Source: Ectothiorhodospira haloalkaliphila ATCC 51935 (lineage in GTDB: Bacteria; Pseudomonadota; Gammaproteobacteria; Ectothiorhodospirales; Ectothiorhodospiraceae). From it: a stretch of DNA of 64,000 nucleotides. The stretch spans positions 1,286,311-1,350,310 of the forward strand of contig NZ_KK214998.1 of the NCBI RefSeq assembly GCF_000633935.1. Direction: 5' to 3'. The first letter of the stretch is position 1; each line of letters begins with the position of its first letter. Made by a program: the position numbers and the translations under genes. Of the stretch, positions 57,194 through 64,000 are shown in pieces. The notes under the pieces are model-generated. The model was not told where the DNA came from. It did no database searches and saw only the letters and a list, made by a program, of their open reading frames with translations.

Positions 57194-58177
57194 ATGAACC
57201 GTATTGCGATCATTGGTGCCGGTATGGCCGGACTGGCTGCCGCACGACGCCTGGCAGACCAGGGGCATGACTGCACGGTGCTCGAAAAAAGTCGGGGCCT
57301 GGGCGGGCGCATGGCCACCCGCCATGCCGACGCATTGCGATTCGATCACGGGGCGCAATACTTCACTGCGCGAGGCGAGTCACTGAAGGCATACGTGCGA
57401 GGCTGGCAGCAGGAGGGGGTCGTCGCGGAATGGGGACCAGACCGACTGGTCGGTTGCCCCGGCATGACCGCGCCGGCCTGGGCCATGGCCCGCGGCCTGA
57501 GCATTCATCGCAACTGCCGGATCACACATCTGGAACACCGTCCGGAGGGCTGGCAACTGCACACCGAGCCAGGACCGGATCATGAGGCCCTGGCAAAACC
57601 CTTCGACGCCGTGCTGCTGGCCATTCCCGCACCCCAGGCCATCACCCTGGCCGCCACCGCGGGGATCGAGTTCCCGGCGATGGCGCAGGTGCGCTACGCC
57701 CCCACGATCACGTTGATGGCCGCGTTCGATCACCCCCTCTCATTGCCCGATGTGGCATTCGAGCCCACCGAGGGGCCGTTGGCATGGATCGCCCGCAATG
57801 CCACCAAGCCGGGGCGGGACACCGAGCCTGAGACTGTGGTGGCCCACGCCGGCAGCGAATGGTCACGGACCCATGTGGACACGCCTGCCGAGGAACTGGG
57901 CGAACCCCTGCTGGAGGCCTTGCGCGCCATTGTGGGCAAGGCGCAACCGTTCCATTGGCAGGTTCACCGCTGGTTGTATGCCCGTGTGGAACAGGCGGCC
58001 GGAACGCCATGCCTGTGGGATGCCCAACAGCGGATCGGCGCCTGCGGCGACTGGGCCCTCGGCGCCCGAGTGGAAGCGGCCTTCGACAGCGGCGAGGCAC
58101 TGGCTGCCGCGGTGATCCGGTCCACAGGGGTCGACCAGGGGCAGGCCAAAGGACCCAACCCGGGACCCTCTGCCTGA
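57194..58177 (+). CDS. Renalase-like FAD/NAD(P) oxidoreductase
   Basis: 327 residues. N-terminal FAD-binding Rossmann (RIAIIGAGMAGLAAARRLADQGHDCTVLEKSRGLGGRMATRHADALRFDHGAQYF) and a C-terminal GACGDWALGARVEAAFDSGEALA, the pattern of the COG3380/renalase group. In other bacteria such proteins often lie near photolyases or fatty-acid modification genes; here two photolyase-family genes follow 2-5 kb away. Start 57194; the frame continues upstream over cobQ but has no start that fits. The substrate is unknown. Confidence 0.85.
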   Translation: MNRIAIIGAGMAGLAAARRLADQGHDCTVLEKSRGLGGRMATRHADALRFDHGAQYFTARGESLKAYVRGWQQEGVVAEWGPDRLVGCPGMTAPAWAMARGLSIHRNCRITHLEHRPEGWQLHTEPGPDHEALAKPFDAVLLAIPAPQAITLAATAGIEFPAMAQVRYAPTITLMAAFDHPLSLPDVAFEPTEGPLAWIARNATKPGRDTEPETVVAHAGSEWSRTHVDTPAEELGEPLLEALRAIVGKAQPFHWQVHRWLYARVEQAAGTPCLWDAQQRIGACGDWALGARVEAAFDSGEALAAAVIRSTGVDQGQAKGPNPGPSA

Positions 58178-58384
58178 CAGCCACCATTCCTTCCTTGACC
58201 GGGAAGCCCCTGGGCGCTCGCAAACTACGAGCGGATGTGAGCGCCGCACGTCTTTTGCGTGTGCTGCAGGCACTGTGTTTGGGTCGGATCTCATGTCATC
58301 GAGTTGCACCCGACACGCTTTGTCTTCACCTGCTTGAGCCCCTTGCCTGCCCGGATCATTCAGAATCGGCATGGTTGTCCGAAA

Positions 58385-58720
58385 TCATCTCCGCCGCCCA
58401 CCTTTCGGCTTGAAGCCATCCGGCTTGCTGGCAATCCAGCGGGTGAACGTGCTGATGTCCGGGTGGCTGAGCAGGGCCTCCAGGGTGTTGTACTCCCGCT
58501 CCAGGGTTTTCTCATCCAGTACCCGGTGAACCTGGCTGTGACATGGGCGGCAGACCCAGATGACCCGCTCCCGCACCTCCACACGATCGAACATCCGCTT
58601 GTTGCGCCGATTCCGGTGACGGGCCCGCGGAATCAAATGGTGGCGCGTCAGATGCTCCACGGTCCGCCCGCAGAGCTGGCAACCAGTCGAGTGAACGTCT
58701 TCCGGCTCGGTGGTCGACAT
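58385..58720 (-). CDS. HNH-type nuclease domain protein
   Basis: 111 residues. Metal-binding Cys pair CQLCG, HNH core LTRHHLIPRARH, and the second pair CRPCHSQVH. The short length and the HHLIP box resemble stand-alone HNH endonuclease domains of unclear role. It begins 6 bases after the upstream gene and forms an operon with it. The DNA 58178-58384 that follows shows nothing recognisable. Confidence 0.75.
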   Translation of the reverse strand: MSTTEPEDVHSTGCQLCGRTVEHLTRHHLIPRARHRNRRNKRMFDRVEVRERVIWVCRPCHSQVHRVLDEKTLEREYNTLEALLSHPDISTFTRWIASKPDGFKPKGGRRR

Positions 58721-58726
58721 GGCCGG

Positions 58727-59260
58727 TCATGACTTGGGCAGCACATGCCCGCCGATGACCTTCGATTCGCCCCCCGCCTCGCCTTCGATGATCGACGACA
58801 ACAGGCCATAAGCGACCCTCCAGTGCGTTGTCCCTACCCGCACACCGGCTGTCTTCGGGTTCAGCTTGGTCACCTCCCCGAAAAGCTCGTTTCCCTTGCG
58901 GTCCTTGAAGGCCACTTTGTCGCCGATCCGGAGGGTATTGCGGTCCAGTTTGCCGCCGGGATTCGAGATGGCCACATCGGCGCCATCGAGGTTGATGAAG
59001 TGGAGGGGGATGCTCCAGCGCTGGCCATCGTGGCGGTCGGCCACCAGGGCCCTGGTGGTTTTCAATTCGATGATGCTGGCCTCGATCAGGCGGTTTTGCT
59101 GTGCATCAAAGTACTCGATCTCCTGCCCCACCTTCAGCGCACGCCGAATCTGCAGGATCCTTTGAGGGTCTTCCAGGTTCCGCTGAATGGCCTGCTGGAG
59201 ACGGTAGAGTTCGAAAAGGGACGCCTTGTTCAAGGCCTCAAGGATCTGGGAATAGTTCAT
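58727..59260 (-). CDS. Hypothetical protein with helical N-terminus and beta-rich C-terminus
   Basis: 177 residues, not assigned to a named family. Starts MNYSQILEALNKASLFELYRLQQAIQ, then a segment that looks like a small beta barrel (KVGQEIEYFDAQQNRLIEASIIELKTTRALV; LRIGDKVAFKDRKGNELFGEVTKLNPKTAGVRV), reminiscent of KOW/Tudor-like folds that contact nucleic acids. No signal or membrane segment. Operon partner of the HNH protein, 23 bases after the DUF4197 gene on the same strand. Confidence 0.75.
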   Translation of the reverse strand: MNYSQILEALNKASLFELYRLQQAIQRNLEDPQRILQIRRALKVGQEIEYFDAQQNRLIEASIIELKTTRALVADRHDGQRWSIPLHFINLDGADVAISNPGGKLDRNTLRIGDKVAFKDRKGNELFGEVTKLNPKTAGVRVGTTHWRVAYGLLSSIIEGEAGGESKVIGGHVLPKS

Positions 59261-59283
59261 CAGTCTGCGCCCTCCGTCGCCGC

Positions 59284-60009
59284 TTACCGCCCGAACAGGT
59301 GTCTGAGCATCTGACCGCCCTGCCCCACCGGGTCCTCCCGGATCATGCCCTCGCGTTCCGCCATGAGTTCGAACAGGCCCTCCACGGTCTTGTCGTTCAC
59401 GTAGGCATCCAGGTCGAAATCCCGCAGCCCACTCATCCCTGGCAGCCGGTTGCCGACGCGGTCGATGAGACGGGAGAGCGCATCGGTGGCGCCAGTCTCT
59501 TCCAGGGCGCGCCGGGTCTCGGGGAGCAGGGCCTGAGTGACCCGCTCTCCCTGTCGATCCTGCAGATGCCGAGTGGCCCCATCGGAGGACCCCAGGATGG
59601 GTTGCACATCCTCGAAGCGCACATCCCGGATAGCCTCGGCCAGGATGGGGCGCGCGGCCGGCGCGGCCCGCTCCGCTGCTTCATTGATGGCCGCTTCCAG
59701 GTCGTCGAGTTGCTGCGACAGGCCCAAGCGACCCAGCAGGCTCTGTGCGTCTTGCAGCACCCCCGGCAAGGGGATTTTGATGCCCGGATTGTCCAGGAAC
59801 CCGCCACTTTGCGAAGCTGCGGATACAGCGTGATCACTGCTGCTGCCGAGCAACTCCCTCAGGCCCTCCACCTGCCCCGATGCAGGCCTTTCAGCGTCGC
59901 CGCCCGGCAAGGCTCCGCGAAGACGATCCGCCCAGTCGGCCTGAGCAGCCATCGGCAGCGCCAAGGCCATCACCAGGGCAGCAATCAAGCCAGTGGAATG
60001 GATCTTCAT
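59284..60009 (-). CDS. DUF4197 exported protein
   Basis: 241 residues. Signal peptide (STGLIAALVMALALPMAAQA), then the DUF4197 pattern: NPGIKIPLPGVLQDAQSLLGRLGLSQQLDDLEAAINEAAERAAP, LAEAIRDVRFEDVQPILGSSDGATRHLQ, and the end YVNDKTVEGLFELMAEREGMIREDP. Periplasmic, function unknown. Start 60009 with GAGGAGGA 9 bases upstream; an ATG at 60027 would include that site. Confidence 0.88.
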   Translation of the reverse strand: MKIHSTGLIAALVMALALPMAAQADWADRLRGALPGGDAERPASGQVEGLRELLGSSSDHAVSAASQSGGFLDNPGIKIPLPGVLQDAQSLLGRLGLSQQLDDLEAAINEAAERAAPAARPILAEAIRDVRFEDVQPILGSSDGATRHLQDRQGERVTQALLPETRRALEETGATDALSRLIDRVGNRLPGMSGLRDFDLDAYVNDKTVEGLFELMAEREGMIREDPVGQGGQMLRHLFGR

Positions 60010-60197
60010 CGTATATTTCCTCCTCATTGTGGTGCCTTTATCAGTGCTGCCACGGTGCCAGATCAGAGGGTGACGCGTCAGGTGCTTCATGTCTCCCCCG
60101 CACAGCCATACACTCGCCGACAGGAGCATGTTAACCCGGGCGGGGACATGGCTGAGGCACAAGTAACCCGTATTGGGAAACGGTGGCTGTCCCTCGT

Positions 60198-61766
60198 TCA
60201 GCGGTCCGTTTCGGGGAAGAGATCGAGCTGCCCGTGAGCGGGCGGGGTGCGTCGGGTGGTGGTGCGTGCAGAGGGTCGGCGACGGCTACCATGGCGCTGT
60301 TGGATGCCGTCACGCTCCTGACGCGATGCCGCCTTGCCACGTACCCCTTTGAAGCGCGCGCGGGCCTCTCGCGCCGCCTGCTCATGATCCACGATGGGCG
60401 CCGGATAGTCGTGGCCGATGCGACAACCAAACTCACGCTGCAGCGCCGCCGGCATGCGCCATGGCTGGTGGATCCAGTCCCCCGTCACCCGCGCCAGTTC
60501 CGGCACCCATTTGCGAATGAAACGACCCTCCGGGTCCTGATCCACCGACTGCTTCACCGGATTGTAAATGCGCAGGGCGTTGATGCCCGTGGTGCCGGAT
60601 TGCATCTGCATCTGACTGTAGTGAATGCCGGGCTCGTAGTCGGCGAAAACCCGGGCCAGGTGCAGTGACGGCTCGCGCCAGTGCAACCAGAGGTGATAGG
60701 AGGCGAAGGCCACCACCATCGCGCGCATGCGGAAATTGATCCAGCCATGGTCGTTTAGCGCACGCATGCAGGCATCCACCAGGGGATATCCCGTCAGGCC
60801 CTGCTGCCAGAGCCGCATGCGCTCCACGTCGAACGCGTCCTCGCGCAGACCGTCACAGGCACGGTGCAGATTGGCAAACTCGATGGAGGGCTGATCCTCC
60901 AGCTTCTGCATGAAGTGGCAGTGCCAATGCAACCGTTCCTCGAACTGACGCAGGGAGCGCTGCCAGGCCGTGCGTTGGCGATCCCCGGCAGGCACCTCAC
61001 CCACCTGGGCCTTGCGCTCCCGGGTGGCCTGCAACACCCGACGCAGCGACAGCGTGCCATAGGCCAGGTGCGGGCTCAGCCGTGAACTGGCCGTCCAGGC
61101 CTTTTCCGGGCTGCTGATGCCGCCGGGATACCGCTGGCCGCGCGCCCCAAGGAAGTCCCCCAGGACGGCATGACCGGCCTCCAGCCCGGGCGTCTGAAGC
61201 GGTATGGGAAGATCCGCCGCCACGCCCGCCGGGCAATCCGGCAAGGTCTCGATGCCGCCCACCACCCCATGGCAGGGTGTGAGCGATTCGGGGAGTGCGG
61301 CCACAGGCTCGCCCATCAATTGCTCCCATTGCGCCGCCCAGCCATCGCGGCTACGGAGCGGGCGAACCACGCCATGCTGACGATACTCATGCCAGGGGAT
61401 GCCGCGCTCCCGCAGTCGGCGGGCGACCGCCCGATCCCGATTGAAGGTCCAGCCATTACCGGTCTCCTGGTGACTATGGACCGCCTCAATCGGCAGTTCC
61501 TCGCACAGCCGGTCGAGCACCGTGCCGGCCTCTCCTTCACGTACGATCAGCGGTTGCCCGAGCTCGCGCAAGCCCCGGTCCAGATCACTCAGGCTGGCGC
61601 GAATGAAACCCCAGTGCCGACGACTGGTATCCGGCTCATCCCAATAGCCCGGCTCCACGATATACAGTGGCAACACGGGCCCATTCTTTGCTGCCTGGCA
61701 GAGCGGGACATGATCATCGACGCGAAGATCACGTTTGAACCAGACCAGGTGTATCGGGGCGGACAT
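60198..61766 (-). CDS. Cryptochrome/deoxyribodipyrimidine photolyase family protein
   Basis: 522 residues. N-terminal antenna-binding domain (LVWFKRDLRVDDHVPL), linker, and FAD-binding domain with SRLSPHLAYGTLSLR, WQQGLTGYPLVDACMRALNDHGWINFRMRAMVVAF and SGTTGINALRIYNPVKQSVDQDPEGRFIRKWVPEL. A light-driven repair enzyme or cryptochrome; the subtype is not settled. C-terminal tail basic then HGQLDLFPETDR. It is divergent from a second gene with only the FAD domain, which suggests joint light or stress control. Confidence 0.92.
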   Translation of the reverse strand: MSAPIHLVWFKRDLRVDDHVPLCQAAKNGPVLPLYIVEPGYWDEPDTSRRHWGFIRASLSDLDRGLRELGQPLIVREGEAGTVLDRLCEELPIEAVHSHQETGNGWTFNRDRAVARRLRERGIPWHEYRQHGVVRPLRSRDGWAAQWEQLMGEPVAALPESLTPCHGVVGGIETLPDCPAGVAADLPIPLQTPGLEAGHAVLGDFLGARGQRYPGGISSPEKAWTASSRLSPHLAYGTLSLRRVLQATRERKAQVGEVPAGDRQRTAWQRSLRQFEERLHWHCHFMQKLEDQPSIEFANLHRACDGLREDAFDVERMRLWQQGLTGYPLVDACMRALNDHGWINFRMRAMVVAFASYHLWLHWREPSLHLARVFADYEPGIHYSQMQMQSGTTGINALRIYNPVKQSVDQDPEGRFIRKWVPELARVTGDWIHQPWRMPAALQREFGCRIGHDYPAPIVDHEQAAREARARFKGVRGKAASRQERDGIQQRHGSRRRPSARTTTRRTPPAHGQLDLFPETDR

Positions 61767-61844
61767 TGTGGATCTCCTTGCACGTATTGCCGCTGATCAC
61801 GGGTGATGGGGCTGCGGCAGTGCGCGGGTTGTGTGGCAACATCA

Positions 61845-61862
61845 TGCATGGATGATCATGCA
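61845..61862. promoter_or_regulatory. Palindrome in the divergent photolyase promoter region
   Basis: TGCATG-GATGAT-CATGCA, perfect 6-bp arms, near the photolyase end of the 253-base gap between the divergent photolyase-family genes. A candidate operator; regulator unknown. Confidence 0.3.
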
Positions 61863-62019
61863 GCGTGCGACGGCATCGTCCGATAGACCGCCTCCAGGGG
61901 CGTTTGTGCCGCTGAAGCTCGCGACCCCTGGATCCGCTGTTGCGCTGAAACACCCCCGGTGCGAGGCTAATGGACTCCTTCCATGCCCTCAGTGCCCCGC
62001 GTAATGCCCGCACACACCC

Positions 62020-62961
62020 ATGGCTGACCATCACGAAACCCTGCGCGACAGCGACCTCTTCCCTCCGAACCATGCCGCCGCACTGGAACGCCTTCAGGCA
62101 TTTGTTCCGGGTGCTGGGCGACGCTATGCAGCGGAGCGCAATCGGGATGCCGGGCCGGGGCGGCGGGACAATGTCTCGATGCTCTCGCCGTATATCCGGC
62201 ATCGGGTTCTGAGCGAACGACAGGTGCTCCAGGCCGTGCTGGCTCAGCACAGCCCCGAGGGGGCCGAGAAGTTCATCCAGGAGGTGTTCTGGCGCACCTA
62301 CTGGAAGGGCTGGTTGCAGATGCGTCCGCAGGTGTGGCGGGCGTTCCTGCGGGAACTCGCGGCGGATAGGGCGCGCCTGGAACAGGATGCGGGACTGCGG
62401 TCGGCGGTCACTGCGGCCCAGGAGGGTCGTAGCGCGGTGGAAGGGTTCGATGACTGGGCTCGCGAGCTGGTCCAGACCGGATACCTGCACAACCATGCGC
62501 GCATGTGGTTTGCCTCCATCTGGATCTTCACGCTCGGATTGCCCTGGACGCTCGGGGCCGAGTTCTTTCTGCGCCATCTGCGCGATGCCGATCCGGCATC
62601 CAACACCCTGGGGTGGCGATGGGTCGCCGGCATCCAGACTCCGGGCAAGACCTACCTGGCCCGTGCCGACAATATTGCCCGTTATACCGACAATCGCTTC
62701 AGGCCCGACAACCTGGCCACCGAGGCCCACCCGATCCGGGAGGAATCCCCCCCACCGCCCACGCCTCTGCCAACACCGCCAACACTGCCCCCTGGGCAGC
62801 GGGTATTGCTCTTGCTCCATGGCGACGACCTGGGCGGTCATGAGGCATTGCCCGCTGTTGTTTCCCAGATTATTCCACGCCCCTTTTCCCACACAGATCC
62901 TGGCTACAGGCCGAGTGTTTTCCCGGATTATGCCCTCGGGTGGAAGATTCCTGGAAGGTGA
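62020..62961 (+). CDS. Photolyase-like FAD-binding domain protein, 3' end replaced
   Basis: 313 residues. Only the FAD-binding half of photolyases is present: SMLSPYIRHRVLSERQVL, FIQEVFWRTYWKGWLQMRP, LVQTGYLHNHARMWFASIWIFTLGLPWTLGAEFFLRHLRDADPASNTLGWRWVAG and GKTYLARADNIARYT. Stand-alone proteins of this type normally continue well beyond this length. After LLLLHGDDLGGHEALP (about 62855) the frame enters sequence that looks like the end of a mobile element and stops. The gene is therefore probably truncated by insertion; the flavin core may still be made. Confidence 0.75.
   Translation: MADHHETLRDSDLFPPNHAAALERLQAFVPGAGRRYAAERNRDAGPGRRDNVSMLSPYIRHRVLSERQVLQAVLAQHSPEGAEKFIQEVFWRTYWKGWLQMRPQVWRAFLRELAADRARLEQDAGLRSAVTAAQEGRSAVEGFDDWARELVQTGYLHNHARMWFASIWIFTLGLPWTLGAEFFLRHLRDADPASNTLGWRWVAGIQTPGKTYLARADNIARYTDNRFRPDNLATEAHPIREESPPPPTPLPTPPTLPPGQRVLLLLHGDDLGGHEALPAVVSQIIPRPFSHTDPGYRPSVFPDYALGWKIPGR
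62861..62934 (+). repeat. Subterminal direct repeats of the mobile element
   Basis: TTTCCCAGATTATTCC (62861-62876) and TTTCCCGGATTATGCC (62919-62934) match at 14 of 16 positions; TTTCCCACACAGATCC (62885-62900) is a weaker third copy. Spaced repeats near an end are typical of transposase binding sites in elements with an ATPase helper. Confidence 0.55.
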
Positions 62962-63019
62962 ACGGATGCGGGAAGCTGGGGGCGCGAGCCTTGGGTGACT
63001 CGCGCCCGGGGGCAAGGAC

Positions 63020-63229
63020 TCAGAAGGGATCCTGCTCGTCGTCGAACAGGGAGGTCTGGCGGGTGTCGATGGAGGGCGCTCGCTCGGCGGCCAGGGCTTC
63101 CTGCAGGGCGAGGTCGTAGCGCTGGCCGATATGCTCGGTGAGGATCTCCAGCAGTTCCCACACGGCCAGAGCCTGTTCCGGGGTCCAGTGGCCTGGCAGC
63201 GGGATGGTGAGGGTGTGGTGGTGGTTCAT
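63020..63229 (-). CDS. Small accessory protein of the transposon
   Basis: 69 residues: MNHHHTLTIPLPGHWTPEQALAVWELLEILTEHIG..., then an acidic end SLFDDEQDPF. Mostly helical, no known domain recognised. Its ATG overlaps the ATPase stop by 4 bases (ATGA), so it is produced together with the ATPase. Function unknown, probably part of the transposition module. Confidence 0.7.
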   Translation of the reverse strand: MNHHHTLTIPLPGHWTPEQALAVWELLEILTEHIGQRYDLALQEALAAERAPSIDTRQTSLFDDEQDPF

Positions 63230-64000
63230 GGTCGCAGTTCCTCCAGGGCGGTCTGCAGGTGCTCGGCACTGACCTGGCGGACCTGTTGCTGGGCGGCGCA
63301 GGTCAGGGCGTAGTGGGCCAGGCGGCCGACAGGGCGGGGCATGCCGTGGGTGGCCTGATAGAGGGCCTCGATGGCCTCCGGCTCGAACAGGGGCAGTTCG
63401 CAGCCGACCAGGCGCAGACGGTGGGCCAGGTAGTCGGGCAGTTCCTCGCGGCTCAGTCCCCCCAGGTGATGGCGCACGACGAGTCGCTGGGCCAGGGACT
63501 CGTGCACGGCCATGCCCAGGCGCCGGCGCAGCTCGGTGAGGCCAACGAACAGCAGGCACAGACGGGGATCGGAGTCCATGGCGTAGTTGGTGAGCAGGCG
63601 CAGATCCTCCAGGACATCGTTGCGCAGGTGATGGGCCTCGTCGATGATCAGGACCGGCAGTTGCTTGCTCTCCAGGGTGAGCCGGGAGATTTCGGCGCGC
63701 ACCTGGCGGAAGGCGCTGGCGCGATTGCGTTCGGTGGGCAGGCCCAGTTCCCAGGCGATGGACTTGTACATGTCCATGATATTGCCGGTGGTCAGGGGGA
63801 TGTAGAAGGTACGATAGAGTCCCGAGTGCAGGGTGCTGGTGATGCGTCGGCAGGCGGTGGTCTTGCCGCTGCCGGCCTCGCCGGTGAGCAGGCCGATGCC
63901 CCGCAGGCGCAGCAGGTGCCTGAGCCGGGCCTGGGCCTCGCGCAGGGTCTGGGACTCGAACAGGTCTTCACTGGCCACGCTGGGTTCGAAGGGATAGGCG
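63226..64000 (-). CDS. AAA ATPase of the ExeA/TniB type (5' end beyond window)
   Basis: At least 257 residues; the frame is open to the right edge (AYPFEPSVASEDLFES precedes an internal GTG at 63978, so the start is outside). Walker A GIGLLTGEAGSGKTTACRR, Walker B LPVLIIDEAHHLR, sensor region LCLLFVGLTELRRRL, and an arginine-rich helix after it. Proteins of this type are helpers of DDE transposases, selecting targets. The coding strand runs to the left end of the element. Confidence 0.85.
   Translation of the reverse strand, partial: AYPFEPSVASEDLFESQTLREAQARLRHLLRLRGIGLLTGEAGSGKTTACRRITSTLHSGLYRTFYIPLTTGNIMDMYKSIAWELGLPTERNRASAFRQVRAEISRLTLESKQLPVLIIDEAHHLRNDVLEDLRLLTNYAMDSDPRLCLLFVGLTELRRRLGMAVHESLAQRLVVRHHLGGLSREELPDYLAHRLRLVGCELPLFEPEAIEALYQATHGMPRPVGRLAHYALTCAAQQQVRQVSAEHLQTALEELRP

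Larger units (their letters stand above)
62856..64000 (-). mobile_element. One end of a transposon with AAA ATPase (partial)
   Basis: The end is placed at TGTTG (62856), where the photolyase-like frame loses its family similarity, followed by subterminal repeats and two minus-strand genes, an AAA ATPase and a small protein. The transposase would lie beyond the right edge. The exact terminus and the family are inferred; a target duplication cannot be seen. Confidence 0.55.

Overview
The window is GC-rich chromosomal DNA of a purple (bacteriochlorophyll-making) gammaproteobacterium, most likely of the Ectothiorhodospira / Halorhodospira type. The evidence is an anaerobic Mg-protoporphyrin monomethyl ester cyclase (bchE), a Calvin-cycle phosphoribulokinase, cobalamin amidation genes next to bchE, a NaChBac-type sodium channel, and typical gammaproteobacterial gene orders (def-fmt-rsmB-DUF4390-ntrYX-trkA; dprA-smg-topA-tsaC-hemF). 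The genus is an inference; no rRNA gene is present.

Layout. 0-3 kb: the end of a secreted protein, then ntrB-ntrC with an NtrC box upstream. 3-7.4 kb: a Fur-family repressor, thiO, tRNA-Gly(CCC), thiS-thiG, trmB and a voltage-gated Na+ channel. 7.4-13.2 kb: a tandem Usp protein, a SLC13-type transporter, prkB, an aldo/keto reductase and a thioredoxin-fold protein, with several dispersed palindromic repeats. 13.4-17.3 kb: a divergent pair, an HDAC-like deacetylase and a Pat-like acyl-CoA synthetase/acetyltransferase. 17.3-21.5 kb: an RND efflux pump and its membrane-fusion lipoprotein. 22-26.4 kb: acuI/yhdH, fadL and a long-chain acyl-CoA ligase. 26.6-30.9 kb: a ScsD-like thioredoxin, nadA, a coiled-coil protein, an LpxL-like acyltransferase and a TPR protein. 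30.9-39.3 kb: a tightly overlapping minus-strand operon from def to trkA. 39.4-46.5 kb: LysM lipoprotein, dprA, smg, topA, tsaC, hemF. 46.4-51.3 kb: prkA-yeaH-spoVR behind a well-placed sigma-54 promoter. 51.7-57.1 kb: a Cys-rich small protein, bchE and two overlapping cobQ paralogues. 57.2-63 kb: a renalase-like flavoprotein, an HNH protein, an unknown protein, DUF4197 and two photolyase-family genes. 63-64 kb: the end of a transposon-like element (AAA ATPase plus small protein) that appears to have cut off the second photolyase-family gene.

Themes. Nitrogen/sigma-54 control recurs (ntrBC, ntrYX, an NtrC box, the prkA promoter). The NtrX here lacks the GAFTGA sigma-54 contact loop. The photosynthesis block links a B12-dependent enzyme (BchE) to cobyric acid synthases, with a PpsR/CrtJ-like operator over the bchE -35 box. 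The most unusual items are the tandem cobQ pair with a diverged second copy, the Pat-like enzyme that keeps the catalytic His beside a deacetylase, and the mobile-element end with subterminal repeats inside a photolyase-family gene.
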